Positions 1-6,209 of a stretch of 6,750 bases of DNA are shown here, piece by piece (positions within the stretch are counted from its first letter, which is position 1; each line of letters starts with the position of its first letter). The translations under genes were made by a program, and so were the position numbers. This DNA is from Alphaproteobacteria bacterium (GTDB lineage Bacteria; Pseudomonadota; Alphaproteobacteria; Elsterales; Elsteraceae), in assembly GCA_013297545.1 (NCBI GenBank), contig JAAFHH010000167.1, forward strand, positions 1-6,750. Direction: 5' to 3'. Under the pieces are notes generated by a model that made no database searches, had not been told where the DNA came from, and saw only the letters and a program-made list of their open reading frames with translations.

Positions 1-2
1 TG

Positions 3-1424
3 GATGCCGAGGGGAACTTGGTCGCGCTGGGTGGGTTCGGCAACGTGACCGGCAGTGGCAACATCGCCTCGTTCCGCGGCGCCGGTAACTTCTGGGACGA
101 TATCTCGGACGGCTATGTCATGGCCCAGATCTTCTACACGTCCGGGGATGTCGAACAGGTCACTCCCGCCTGGCTGATCGTCGGCAGCCCGAAGTACGCG
201 CCGGAAGTCGTGAACATCACCACCCTGTTCGACACTGCGGCCGACATCGCGATCCGGTTCCACAATGCCTATCCAGACCTATTCGGGCCGGAGTACAGCG
301 ACGCGAGCTATCCGAAGTATGACGGCTACACCCCACTCAAAGGCTTCAATCCGGACTATGAAGTCGAGTACTACTCACACATAAAGCCGATCTTCGATCG
401 CATCCAGGGTTACCGCTGGGTGGCGGACATCCCCTACCTCGCGAGCTTCGCCAACCCCGGCTTCGACATGGCCGACCCGTCGGAGCGCACCGCAGAGGCG
501 CGCAAGCGCTTCTTCAGCTTCTTCCGCGTGCCGGTGCTGCCGGCGGCCTATGCGGAGTTTATCGACAAGGTGCCGAACGGCCCGAACACCCTGTTCTCCG
601 CCGAAGGGATCCCGCTGCTGCCGCTCAATTCCGGCGACAATTCGGTCACCAACCAGGGGCCGATCTATAAGTTCGAGTCGCTGTCTGCCACGCAGTGTTT
701 CTTCTTGTACCAATGGTCGGTCGGCAAATTCTCGGCCGGGCCGTCCACGCGCCCAGATCCGTTCAACCTGCCGCTGGAAGAAGCGAGCATCGGCAATTGC
801 GTCGGTGCGCCCTTCTCGCCCGGCATCGAGACCACCTGGATTGTGCGCTGCCCGGCGATCTACGACGCACCGCTGCACCTCAAGGTCGCGCACTTCAACG
901 GCGCGGTCGACAGCACCACCCTCTACTACGCGACCCATGGCCTCAGCACGACGGCCGACGAGCAGCTGGGCCAAGGCTGCGAGCCCGGCGACTTGACCAA
1001 GCGCATGGCGATCCCCTGGCAGGCCGATTTCCAGGAATGCACCGTGCAGACGCCGAACATCACCAATTCCAAGGTCAACCAGTTCGCGGACGGCACCGGC
1101 ATCGAAGTGCCGCCAACCTATTACGTCTACTGGTGGCCGCCGCAGAGCCCGATGCATGTGGTGACCGGCAGCCGCAACCCAGGCGACCAGGTGCTCGATG
1201 CCTATGTGTCCAACATCGATGGCCAGCCGGTGATCCCGGCCGGGCAGCGGGTGGAATACCAGCGCGGGATCGCCGCGATCACCGACATGATCAACAACTG
1301 GAGCCGGCTTGGCTTCATCGTCAACCACGGCGCCGCGGGCATCGACTACCTGGTCGAGCAGGAACGCGATTTCGGCGGTCTCGCACAGTACAAGATGGTG
1401 AATGCACCGTCGTCGGGGTCATGA
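3..1424 (+). CDS. LodA/GoxA-like CTQ-dependent amino-acid oxidase, C-terminal part (5' end outside window)
   Basis: The frame is open from base 3 to the TGA at 1422-1424, giving about 473 residues. LodA is about 726 aa, so roughly the N-terminal third lies off the left edge; the TTG at 18 is not a believable start. Family members oxidatively deaminate amino acids (LodA: lysine epsilon-oxidase; GoxA: glycine oxidase), releasing ammonia and H2O2, with cysteine tryptophylquinone made from their own side chains. Family landmarks seen in order: LGGFGN and DDISDGY near the start; PLLPLNSGDN then FFLYQWSVGKF in the middle; NCVGAPFSPGIETTW; CEPGDLTKRMAIPWQADFQEC; YWWPPQSP; WSRLGFI and VEQERDF at the end. 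The Trp of PWQADF (codon 1017-1019) is the likely quinone precursor, as it lies 134 residues from the C-terminus, similar to Trp581 of LodA. The crosslinked Cys is either codon 978-980 or 798-800; I cannot decide. The substrate is not resolved. It is translationally coupled to the downstream LodB-like gene. Confidence 0.9.
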   Translation, partial: DAEGNLVALGGFGNVTGSGNIASFRGAGNFWDDISDGYVMAQIFYTSGDVEQVTPAWLIVGSPKYAPEVVNITTLFDTAADIAIRFHNAYPDLFGPEYSDASYPKYDGYTPLKGFNPDYEVEYYSHIKPIFDRIQGYRWVADIPYLASFANPGFDMADPSERTAEARKRFFSFFRVPVLPAAYAEFIDKVPNGPNTLFSAEGIPLLPLNSGDNSVTNQGPIYKFESLSATQCFFLYQWSVGKFSAGPSTRPDPFNLPLEEASIGNCVGAPFSPGIETTWIVRCPAIYDAPLHLKVAHFNGAVDSTTLYYATHGLSTTADEQLGQGCEPGDLTKRMAIPWQADFQECTVQTPNITNSKVNQFADGTGIEVPPTYYVYWWPPQSPMHVVTGSRNPGDQVLDAYVSNIDGQPVIPAGQRVEYQRGIAAITDMINNWSRLGFIVNHGAAGIDYLVEQERDFGGLAQYKMVNAPSSGS

Positions 1425-2779
1425 CCACGGCGCCGATCGATCTCGGCTACGACGTCGCCATTGTGGGCGGGGGGCCGGCGGGGACAACCGCCGGCCTCAC
1501 CCTGCTGCAACGCCAGGGCGTCCGCGTCGTGGTGGTGGAGGCGTCTGACTACACTGAACCCCGGCCGGGTGAGTCACTCTCCCCCGGCACGCGGCCAGTG
1601 CTCGACTATTTGAAGGTTTGGGACGGGTTCGCCCGCAACACACCCTTGAGCGCCTTTGGCAGCCGGGCTGCTTGGGGATCGGCCGAGGTCGGCAGCCTCG
1701 ACTTTTTGTTCACCGTGCACGGTTCCGGCTGGAGCCTCGACCGGCTCGGCTTCGATCGCATGCTGGCGGACACGTTTGTCGACCGCGGCGGGCGGTTGTT
1801 GACGGGAACCCGGGTCGTCTCCGCCACGCGCACTCAGGCCGGTGGTTGGCACCTGCGGCTGCGCCAGGCTGGCGGGGAGAGCGATCTCCAGGCCCGCTAT
1901 CTGATCGATGCCTCCGGCCGCTCCGCCCGGATCGCGCGCAGCCAGGGTGCCCAGCTGATCCGCCACGACCGTCTGGTTGGGATCAGCCGGATTGCCACGC
2001 TCGCACCAGGGCAGGTGGTGGAACAGTCCGTGCTGGTCGAAGCCCAGTCCTATGGCTGGTGGTATGCCGCCCCGATCCCGGGCAACCAGATCGTCGCGGT
2101 GCTGATGACCGATGCCGACATTGCCCGCGAGATGGGGGCGACGCGCATCGAGCGCTGGCAGGACTTGTTGGCTGAGACCGACGCAGTCCGCCGCACGCTC
2201 GGAGACGCAGTATTCTGCACGGACACCACCACGCATTCGGCTGCGTCTGGCAGCCTGGTGCACCCAGGTGGCCTCGGGTGGGTCGCGGTCGGTGATGCAG
2301 CGGCGGCCCACGATCCGCTGTCGTCTAGCGGTATCCCGCACGCCATGGGCAGCGGCATTCAGGGGGCGATTGTCGCCGCCGACGCGCTGTTCGCGGGCGG
2401 CGAGGCGCTGGCCGGCTACGGCGAGGCGGTGGCGAGCGATTTCCAAACCTACCTGCGCACCCGCTGGCGCCACTACCGCACCGAGCGTCGCTGGCCGGAT
2501 GCGCCGTTCTGGCGCCGGCGGCAAGAGCAGGTCCAGATCGATCCGCTGGCGGTGCCCCATCCGCTAGCCCCACCAGACACCACGCCCGCAAGCATCCACC
2601 TCGATCCGCAGGCGGCCGAGCGGTTGCTGGCCCTGTGCGACGGTACGGCGGCCGCCCATCACATCGTGCGCAGCTTCCAGGCCGACCACCCAGGGATCCC
2701 GGACGAGCGCATCATCCTGGGACTGCAAGAGTTGGCGGCGACCGGTCGCTTGGCGCTGCGAGCAGCGCCAAGCGGGTAA
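1421..2779 (+). CDS. LodB/GoxB-like FAD-dependent oxidoreductase with C-terminal PqqD-like domain
   Basis: This 452-residue flavoprotein is predicted to mature the CTQ cofactor of the preceding oxidase in the cytoplasm. In characterised systems LodB or GoxB is needed for active LodA or GoxA, and the related QhpG hydroxylates the precursor Trp of another CTQ enzyme. Residues 11-21 hold the Rossmann dinucleotide motif (DVAIVGGGPAG). RPGESLSP near residue 50 and GDAAAAHDPLSSSGIP at 291-306 are the FAD-contact motifs of the p-hydroxybenzoate hydroxylase/tryptophan halogenase-type monooxygenases. Residues about 392-448 form an extra domain (L..LLALCDGTAAAHHIV, ending LQELAATGRLAL) that matches the PqqD pattern. 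The ATG at 1421 overlaps the upstream TGA as ATGA, with only a weak GGGG-type ribosome site, so translational coupling is likely. This start is preferred over the much longer open frame from 695, which merely shadows the oxidase gene. Alternative: another tailoring flavin monooxygenase, but the neighbour argues for LodB. Confidence 0.88.
   Translation: MTTAPIDLGYDVAIVGGGPAGTTAGLTLLQRQGVRVVVVEASDYTEPRPGESLSPGTRPVLDYLKVWDGFARNTPLSAFGSRAAWGSAEVGSLDFLFTVHGSGWSLDRLGFDRMLADTFVDRGGRLLTGTRVVSATRTQAGGWHLRLRQAGGESDLQARYLIDASGRSARIARSQGAQLIRHDRLVGISRIATLAPGQVVEQSVLVEAQSYGWWYAAPIPGNQIVAVLMTDADIAREMGATRIERWQDLLAETDAVRRTLGDAVFCTDTTTHSAASGSLVHPGGLGWVAVGDAAAAHDPLSSSGIPHAMGSGIQGAIVAADALFAGGEALAGYGEAVASDFQTYLRTRWRHYRTERRWPDAPFWRRRQEQVQIDPLAVPHPLAPPDTTPASIHLDPQAAERLLALCDGTAAAHHIVRSFQADHPGIPDERIILGLQELAATGRLALRAAPSG
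2748..2773 (+). terminator. perfect 11-bp hairpin at the end of the lodB-like gene
   Basis: The arms GCTTGGCGCTG (2748-2758) and CAGCGCCAAGC (2763-2773) are exact inverted repeats around a CGAG tetraloop, four bases before the TAA at 2777. No T-run follows on either strand, so it is not a canonical intrinsic terminator. It could still help end transcription or protect the 3' end of the mRNA where two genes converge with only 32 bp between their stops. It also encodes the last residues of the flavoprotein, so chance in GC-rich coding DNA is possible, though an 11-bp perfect stem is more than I would expect. Confidence 0.45.
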
Positions 2780-2811
2780 CCGCCACCGCTCGACGGTTCA
2801 GGACCCAGCGC

Positions 2812-4254
2812 TTACTGGCCCTGGCCCAGGCTGTAGCCTGGCTCACCATCGAAGGTGCACAGCGCCTCCGACTTCACGACGTCGAGGCCACCGTTGGTGA
2901 CCCGGCGCATCAGATCGATGATTTCCGGGTGGCTCACGGTGCCGTCGCCGTTGGCATCCATGAAGCGCGCCCGCCAATGATCAGTGCAGAAGGTTTCTGG
3001 CGCGCCATTCGGCCACACTTTGACGCCGCGGTTGGTGATCATCTGCAAGGTGAGCGCACCGTTGGTGACGGCGTTGATCCGCTCGGCCAAGCCCGCTGCG
3101 GCTTCATCCCAGTGGAAGAACAAATCCACCCCGACCATCGCCTTCGCTGCGCGCTTGCGCGGCAGCAGCGTGGTCGCGTGGTTGGAGACCACGGGCGGAT
3201 TGCTGTAGGCCACTGGGGTGAGCTGAGTTGGGGCGTGACCCAACCGATCGATCACCGCATCGGCAAAGCCATCGGTGCTGACCCGGGCGCTCGTGCGCTC
3301 GCCGCAGATGTCTGGCGTGTGCACGCCGTCTTCCAGCGTCTTCAGCCAGGCGTTGTGCACAGCCGCAGCCACGTCCGCCTGGCGGATGTGCACCAGCATC
3401 ATGACAGCCCCCAACAACAGGCCAGACGGGTTCGCCAAGCCCTTGCCAGCGATGTCCGGCGCGGAGCCGTGGATCGCCTCGAACATTGCGATGGTGTCGC
3501 CAATGTTGGCCGAGCCACCGAGACCCACCGATCCGGTCACCTGCGCTGCCACATCGGAGATGATGTCGCCGTAGAGGTTCGGCGTGACGATGACATCAAA
3601 CCGGCCCGGCTGATCGGCGACCAGCGCGGTGCCGATATCGATGATCATGTGATCCTTGCCGATCTCCGGATATTCGGCGCCGATTTCGCGGAACACGCGA
3701 TGGAACAGGCCATCGCTCATCTTCATGATGTTGTCCTTGGTCATGCAAGTGACGTGCTTGCGTCCCGTGCGCCGGGCGTATTCGAAGGCGTAGCGCACGA
3801 TGCGCTCGCAGCCCGGCCGGCTGATCAGCTTCAGGCACTGCACGACATCGTCGGTCTGCCGGTGTTCGATGCCGGCGTATAAGTCTTCCTCGTTCTCGCG
3901 CACGATCACGAGGTCCATGCCCGGGTGCCGGGTCGGCACGAACGGGTGGTAGGCCACACAGGGGCGCACGTTGGCGTAGAGCCCCATGGTCTTGCGAATG
4001 GTGACGTTCAGGCTTTTGAAGCCACCGCCCGATGGCGTGGTGATCGGCGCCTTCAACAGCACGGAGGTGCGGCGCAAGCTGTCCCAGCTCGACGCTTCAA
4101 TGCCCGAGCTGACCCCGCGGCGATAGACCGCCTCACCGATCTCGATCGGCTCAACGTCCAGGCGCGCACCGGCTTCGCGCAGGATTCGAAGCGTTGCCGC
4201 CATGATCTCCGGACCGATGCCATCCCCATGCGCCACAGTTATCGCGGTTGCCAT
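2812..4254 (-). CDS. icd: isocitrate dehydrogenase, long form with C-terminal extension, NAD-type coenzyme site
   Basis: A 480-residue TCA-cycle enzyme that oxidatively decarboxylates isocitrate to 2-oxoglutarate. The isocitrate-binding segment KSLNVTIRKTMGLYANVRP (80-98) aligns with the E. coli Icd segment containing Ser113, giving S81, N83, R87 and R97 here. R119, Y126 and K173 (TKDNIMKMSDG) are the other active-site residues. D206, D230 and D234 (NLYGDIISD) bind the metal. The coenzyme loop reads HGSAPDIAGKGLANPSG (262-278); Asp267, Ile268 and Ala274 replace the Lys344, Tyr345 and Val351 of NADP-specific E. coli Icd, so NAD is predicted. A domain of about 120 residues after residue 350 ends in GEPGYSLGQGQ, as in the Rickettsia/Thermus-type enzymes, and contains an EF-hand-like loop at 433-444. 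The ATG at 4254 is chosen over the in-frame TTG at 4266 because the latter lies inside the Shine-Dalgarno sequence. It converges on the lodB-like gene and appears monocistronic. Confidence 0.93.
   Translation of the reverse strand: MATAITVAHGDGIGPEIMAATLRILREAGARLDVEPIEIGEAVYRRGVSSGIEASSWDSLRRTSVLLKAPITTPSGGGFKSLNVTIRKTMGLYANVRPCVAYHPFVPTRHPGMDLVIVRENEEDLYAGIEHRQTDDVVQCLKLISRPGCERIVRYAFEYARRTGRKHVTCMTKDNIMKMSDGLFHRVFREIGAEYPEIGKDHMIIDIGTALVADQPGRFDVIVTPNLYGDIISDVAAQVTGSVGLGGSANIGDTIAMFEAIHGSAPDIAGKGLANPSGLLLGAVMMLVHIRQADVAAAVHNAWLKTLEDGVHTPDICGERTSARVSTDGFADAVIDRLGHAPTQLTPVAYSNPPVVSNHATTLLPRKRAAKAMVGVDLFFHWDEAAAGLAERINAVTNGALTLQMITNRGVKVWPNGAPETFCTDHWRARFMDANGDGTVSHPEIIDLMRRVTNGGLDVVKSEALCTFDGEPGYSLGQGQ
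2923..2958 (-). other. EF-hand-like loop encoded in the C-terminal domain of isocitrate dehydrogenase
   Basis: Residues 433-444 read DANGDGTVSHPE. This puts Asp, Asn, Asp, Gly, a hydrophobic Val, Ser and Glu at loop positions 1, 3, 5, 6, 8, 9 and 12, which is the full calcium-loop consensus. The flanks (DHWRARFM before, IIDLMRRV after) have helix-compatible hydrophobic spacing. Actual metal binding is an inference from sequence; a Pro at position 11 and the lack of a paired second EF-hand are points against it. Confidence 0.5.
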
Positions 4255-4258
4255 TTGA

Positions 4259-4264
4259 CCCTCC
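4259..4264 (-). promoter_or_regulatory. ribosome binding site that fixes the icd start
   Basis: On the minus strand GGAGGG lies four bases before ATG 4254. It overlaps the in-frame TTG at 4264-4266, so that TTG cannot be the start. Confidence 0.85.
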
Positions 4265-4358
4265 AAACGCTCTCAACGGCGTGGGATATAGGAGGGATGT
4301 GGGCAATTACATCCTGTCAGTATGAAAAAGACCTCAGATGTATGCAGATCCAGGTACG

Positions 4359-4374
4359 AGAATTCCGCAATTCT
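4359..4374. repeat. 16-bp palindrome upstream of icd
   Basis: The arms AGAATT and AATTCT surround CCGC, about 105 bp upstream of the icd start in AT-rich sequence. It may be an operator for icd. Read on the + strand it is followed by TTT and resembles a weak terminator, but no + strand gene precedes it. Confidence 0.35.
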
Positions 4375-4453
4375 TTTAGGGGAACTGCCGGACGGGTTGG
4401 CGTTTGACCCTAGTCTCAGGGTGTTTGGGGGGTGGTGGCGCTGGTTTCAAGCC

Positions 4454-4478
4454 AAAAGCCCCTAACCCGCTTAGGGGC
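4454..4478 (-). terminator. rho-independent terminator of the lysR-type gene
   Basis: On the minus strand an 8-bp perfect stem (GCCCCTAA paired with TTAGGGGC, 5-base loop) is followed immediately by TTTT. It lies about 110 bases beyond the lysR stop codon and separates that transcript from icd, which reads in the same direction. The T-run is short, but stem strength and position fit. Confidence 0.7.
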
Positions 4479-4587
4479 AGGGGCGATCCACGAGGGGTCG
4501 AGGTCTTCGATTTCCGTTTTTTCTGTGCGGATATTGGCGTGAGCGATGGCGTTTGGCACTGGTCTGCGGCTGTTTGGCGACAACTTG

Positions 4588-5499
4588 CTACAGGATGGCG
4601 CTGCTGAAGGCAGGATCCAAACGGAACTCGGTCACGAAGAAATCAATCGCCGCCCGGGTGCGGGGTGGCACATAGCGCCGGGAGGGGTAGACCGCGTGCA
4701 TCGGCAGCCGCTTCGGTTCAAAATCCTGGAGCAGCACAGTGAGCTGCCCGGCTGCAATCTCATCGGCGAGCAGCCAGGTCGGCACCACGGCGATCCCGAG
4801 ACCAGCCAACGCCGCCTCCCGCACAGCTTCAGAGTTGTTGGCGCGAAACCGGCCGGTCACCGCCACATCGATCGCACCGCTGGATGTCTCAAAACGCCAG
4901 AGCGATCCCGTCGCCAGCCGGGTGTAGACAATGCAATCATGATTCGTGAGGTCGGCTGGCACCACCGGTGTGCCAACCCGTGCCAAATAGCTCGGTGCGG
5001 CGACGGTCACGCGGCGGGTCTCGCCGATCTGGCGGGCGACCAGGGTCGGATCGCTGATCGTGCCGATGCGGATCGCGAGGTCGATGCCCTCTTCGACCAG
5101 GTCGCTGGCGCCGTCGTGCAGCACCAGATCGAGGCTGAGCTCCGGGTAGCGGGCGAGCAAGCGACCGAGCCGCGGCACGATGTGCAAGCGCCCGAATGCA
5201 ACCGGCGTGGCCAGTCGCAGCTGCCCGGTCGGCTGCAGCCGCCGCCGGCCCACTGTCGCTTCTGCTTCGGCAACCGCGTCGAGGGCGGTTCGCGCGCGCT
5301 CCAGAAAGCCCGCCCCTTCTTCCGTTAAAGCCAACGCCCGCGTCGTGCGGTTGATCAACCGGGCACCGAGGTGGCGTTCCAAAGCCGCGATCTGCCGGCT
5401 GATCGTCGGCTGGCTCTGGCCGGTTTCCTCGGCGACGGATGTGAAGCTGCCAGCCTCACTCACTCGAACAAACACCGCCATCAGAGCCAGCAGATCCAT
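4588..5499 (-). CDS. LysR-family transcriptional regulator
   Basis: 303 residues, the standard LysR length. Residues 1-60 form the winged helix-turn-helix (SFTSVAEETGQSQPTISRQI, then LERHLGARLINRTTRALALTEEG). Residues about 90-295 form the periplasmic-binding-protein-like effector domain, with the usual GQLRLATPVAFG entry and the LAGLGIAVVPTWL segment. The overall pattern resembles the CrgA/DmlR-like subgroup. It is divergent from the AhpD-like/peroxiredoxin pair with 125 bp between starts, the classic arrangement for a LysR protein controlling its neighbour and itself. The effector is unknown. There is no Cys pair in an OxyR-like arrangement, so direct thiol sensing is not indicated. The ATG at 5499 lacks a strong ribosome site but gives the normal N-terminus. 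Confidence 0.92.
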   Translation of the reverse strand: MDLLALMAVFVRVSEAGSFTSVAEETGQSQPTISRQIAALERHLGARLINRTTRALALTEEGAGFLERARTALDAVAEAEATVGRRRLQPTGQLRLATPVAFGRLHIVPRLGRLLARYPELSLDLVLHDGASDLVEEGIDLAIRIGTISDPTLVARQIGETRRVTVAAPSYLARVGTPVVPADLTNHDCIVYTRLATGSLWRFETSSGAIDVAVTGRFRANNSEAVREAALAGLGIAVVPTWLLADEIAAGQLTVLLQDFEPKRLPMHAVYPSRRYVPPRTRAAIDFFVTEFRLDPAFSSAIL

Positions 5500-5506
5500 C
5501 GCGCAC

Positions 5507-5531
5507 CATTCATCTGGGTTTCGTATGAATG
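5507..5531. promoter_or_regulatory. candidate LysR operator (T-N11-A dyad)
   Basis: CATTCAT (5507-5513) and ATGAATG (5525-5531) are exact inverted repeats separated by 11 bases, giving the T-N11-A core of LysR boxes. The site ends 7 bp from the regulator's start codon and lies about 95 bp upstream of the AhpD-like start, which suits autorepression plus activation of the divergent operon. Binding itself is inferred. Confidence 0.6.
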
Positions 5532-5586
5532 ATATCAGATCGCCCGCATTTATTCGAGATCACTCGCACCGCACGCTCTCCTCACC

Positions 5587-5602
5587 GACCGGACGGCCGG
5601 TC
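5587..5602. repeat. GC-rich inverted repeat in the leader of the AhpD-like gene
   Basis: GACCGG and CCGGTC flank ACGG, ending 10 bases before the AAGGAG ribosome site. It could be a leader hairpin or a small dimeric repressor site. A 6-bp stem in GC-rich DNA may also be chance. Confidence 0.3.
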
Positions 5603-5624
5603 CCGTGAGACCAAGGAGACTGTG

Positions 5625-6194
5625 ATGACCCGCTTCACCCTGCACACGCCCGAAACCGCGCCCGACAGTGCCGGCCACCAGCTGAGCCAAATCCAACAGG
5701 CCTGGGGCTTCATCCCGAACCTGCACCGCACGCTCGCCGAAAGCCCGGAACTGCTGCAGGCCTACGACCAGCTGTTCACCCTGGTCGGCAAAACCAGCCT
5801 GAGCGCGATCGAACAGCAGGTGGCGTTCCTCGCCATCAACTACGTGAACGAGTGCGAATACTGCATGGCCGGCCACACGGCGCTGGCCGGGATGGCAAAG
5901 GTGCCAGCCGAGATCATTGCCGCCCTGCGCGATGGAGCAGCACTGCCCGATGCCAAGCTCGATGCGCTCGCGCGCTTCGCCGCTGCTGTCACTCAAACGC
6001 GCGGCCATGTGGGCGACGCGGCTGTGGATGCCTTCCTCGCCGCCGGCTTCAGCCAGCGCCAGGTGCTGGATGTGATCCTGATCGTCGCGACCAAAACCAT
6101 CTCCAACTACACCAACCACATCACCCACACCCCGACCGACGCGTTCATGGCGAACACCCTGTGGGTTGCGCCGTCCCGCCGCGTGGCGGCTTGA
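5625..6194 (+). CDS. AhpD-like carboxymuconolactone decarboxylase-family protein
   Basis: A 189-residue cytoplasmic all-helical protein of the CMD/AhpD family. The active-site motif ECEYCMAGH places Glu76, Cys77, Cys80 and His84 as in AhpD, where the CxxC pair and His relay protons and electrons for peroxide reduction. This points to a thiol-based hydroperoxidase or reductase rather than a true gamma-carboxymuconolactone decarboxylase. The N-terminal WGFIPNLHRTLAESPELL is typical of the peroxidase-related CMD subgroup. ATG 5625 is chosen over the longer open frame from 5529 because AAGGAG (5613-5618) sits six bases before it and family homology begins there. The stop is 15 bp before the peroxiredoxin-like gene, so the two form an operon, likely under the divergent LysR protein. 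The physiological reductant and substrate are unknown. Confidence 0.9.
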   Translation: MTRFTLHTPETAPDSAGHQLSQIQQAWGFIPNLHRTLAESPELLQAYDQLFTLVGKTSLSAIEQQVAFLAINYVNECEYCMAGHTALAGMAKVPAEIIAALRDGAALPDAKLDALARFAAAVTQTRGHVGDAAVDAFLAAGFSQRQVLDVILIVATKTISNYTNHITHTPTDAFMANTLWVAPSRRVAA

Positions 6195-6209
6195 GTTGAG
6201 GAGGATCCG

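Larger units (their letters stand above)
4255..4587. other. 333-bp intergenic region between icd and the lysR-type gene
   Basis: This region holds the icd leader and promoter side (about 4255-4400, noticeably more AT-rich than its surroundings) and the 3' end of the lysR-type transcript (about 4450-4587). I see no convincing gene: the short + strand frames here have no ribosome site and low-complexity, Gly/Arg-rich translations. No -35/-10 pair with normal spacing stands out for icd; a TATATC lies about 30 bases upstream of its start on the minus strand but lacks a well-spaced -35 partner. No tRNA-like cloverleaf was found. Confidence 0.6.

Noticed and set aside
695..1420. N-terminal extension of the lodB-like frame back to 695
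   Set aside because: It overlaps the LodA-like coding sequence, has an Arg/Ala-rich translation without homology, and the dinucleotide-binding motif begins just after ATG 1421.
2635..3882. Long + strand open frame opposite icd
   Set aside because: It is antisense to a clearly recognisable isocitrate dehydrogenase, its translation shows no domain, and long antisense frames are usual in GC-rich DNA.
4255..4266. In-frame TTG start for icd, four codons upstream
   Set aside because: The TTG is part of the GGAGGG ribosome site for ATG 4254.
4441..4500. tRNA-like segment (GGTTTCAAGCC resembles a T-arm)
   Set aside because: No acceptor stem or anticodon arm can be folded around it; the structure is explained by the lysR terminator.
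4500..4522. Possible + strand terminator ending in the T6 run at 4516-4521
   Set aside because: Only a 4-bp stem precedes the T-run, and there is no + strand gene upstream to terminate.
4404..4607. 67-residue + strand frame in the icd-lysR gap
   Set aside because: No ribosome site, Gly-rich low-information translation, and it spans the lysR terminator and stop codon.
5529..5624. 32-residue N-terminal extension of the AhpD-like protein
   Set aside because: It runs through the promoter and ribosome site; AAGGAG is ideally placed for ATG 5625.
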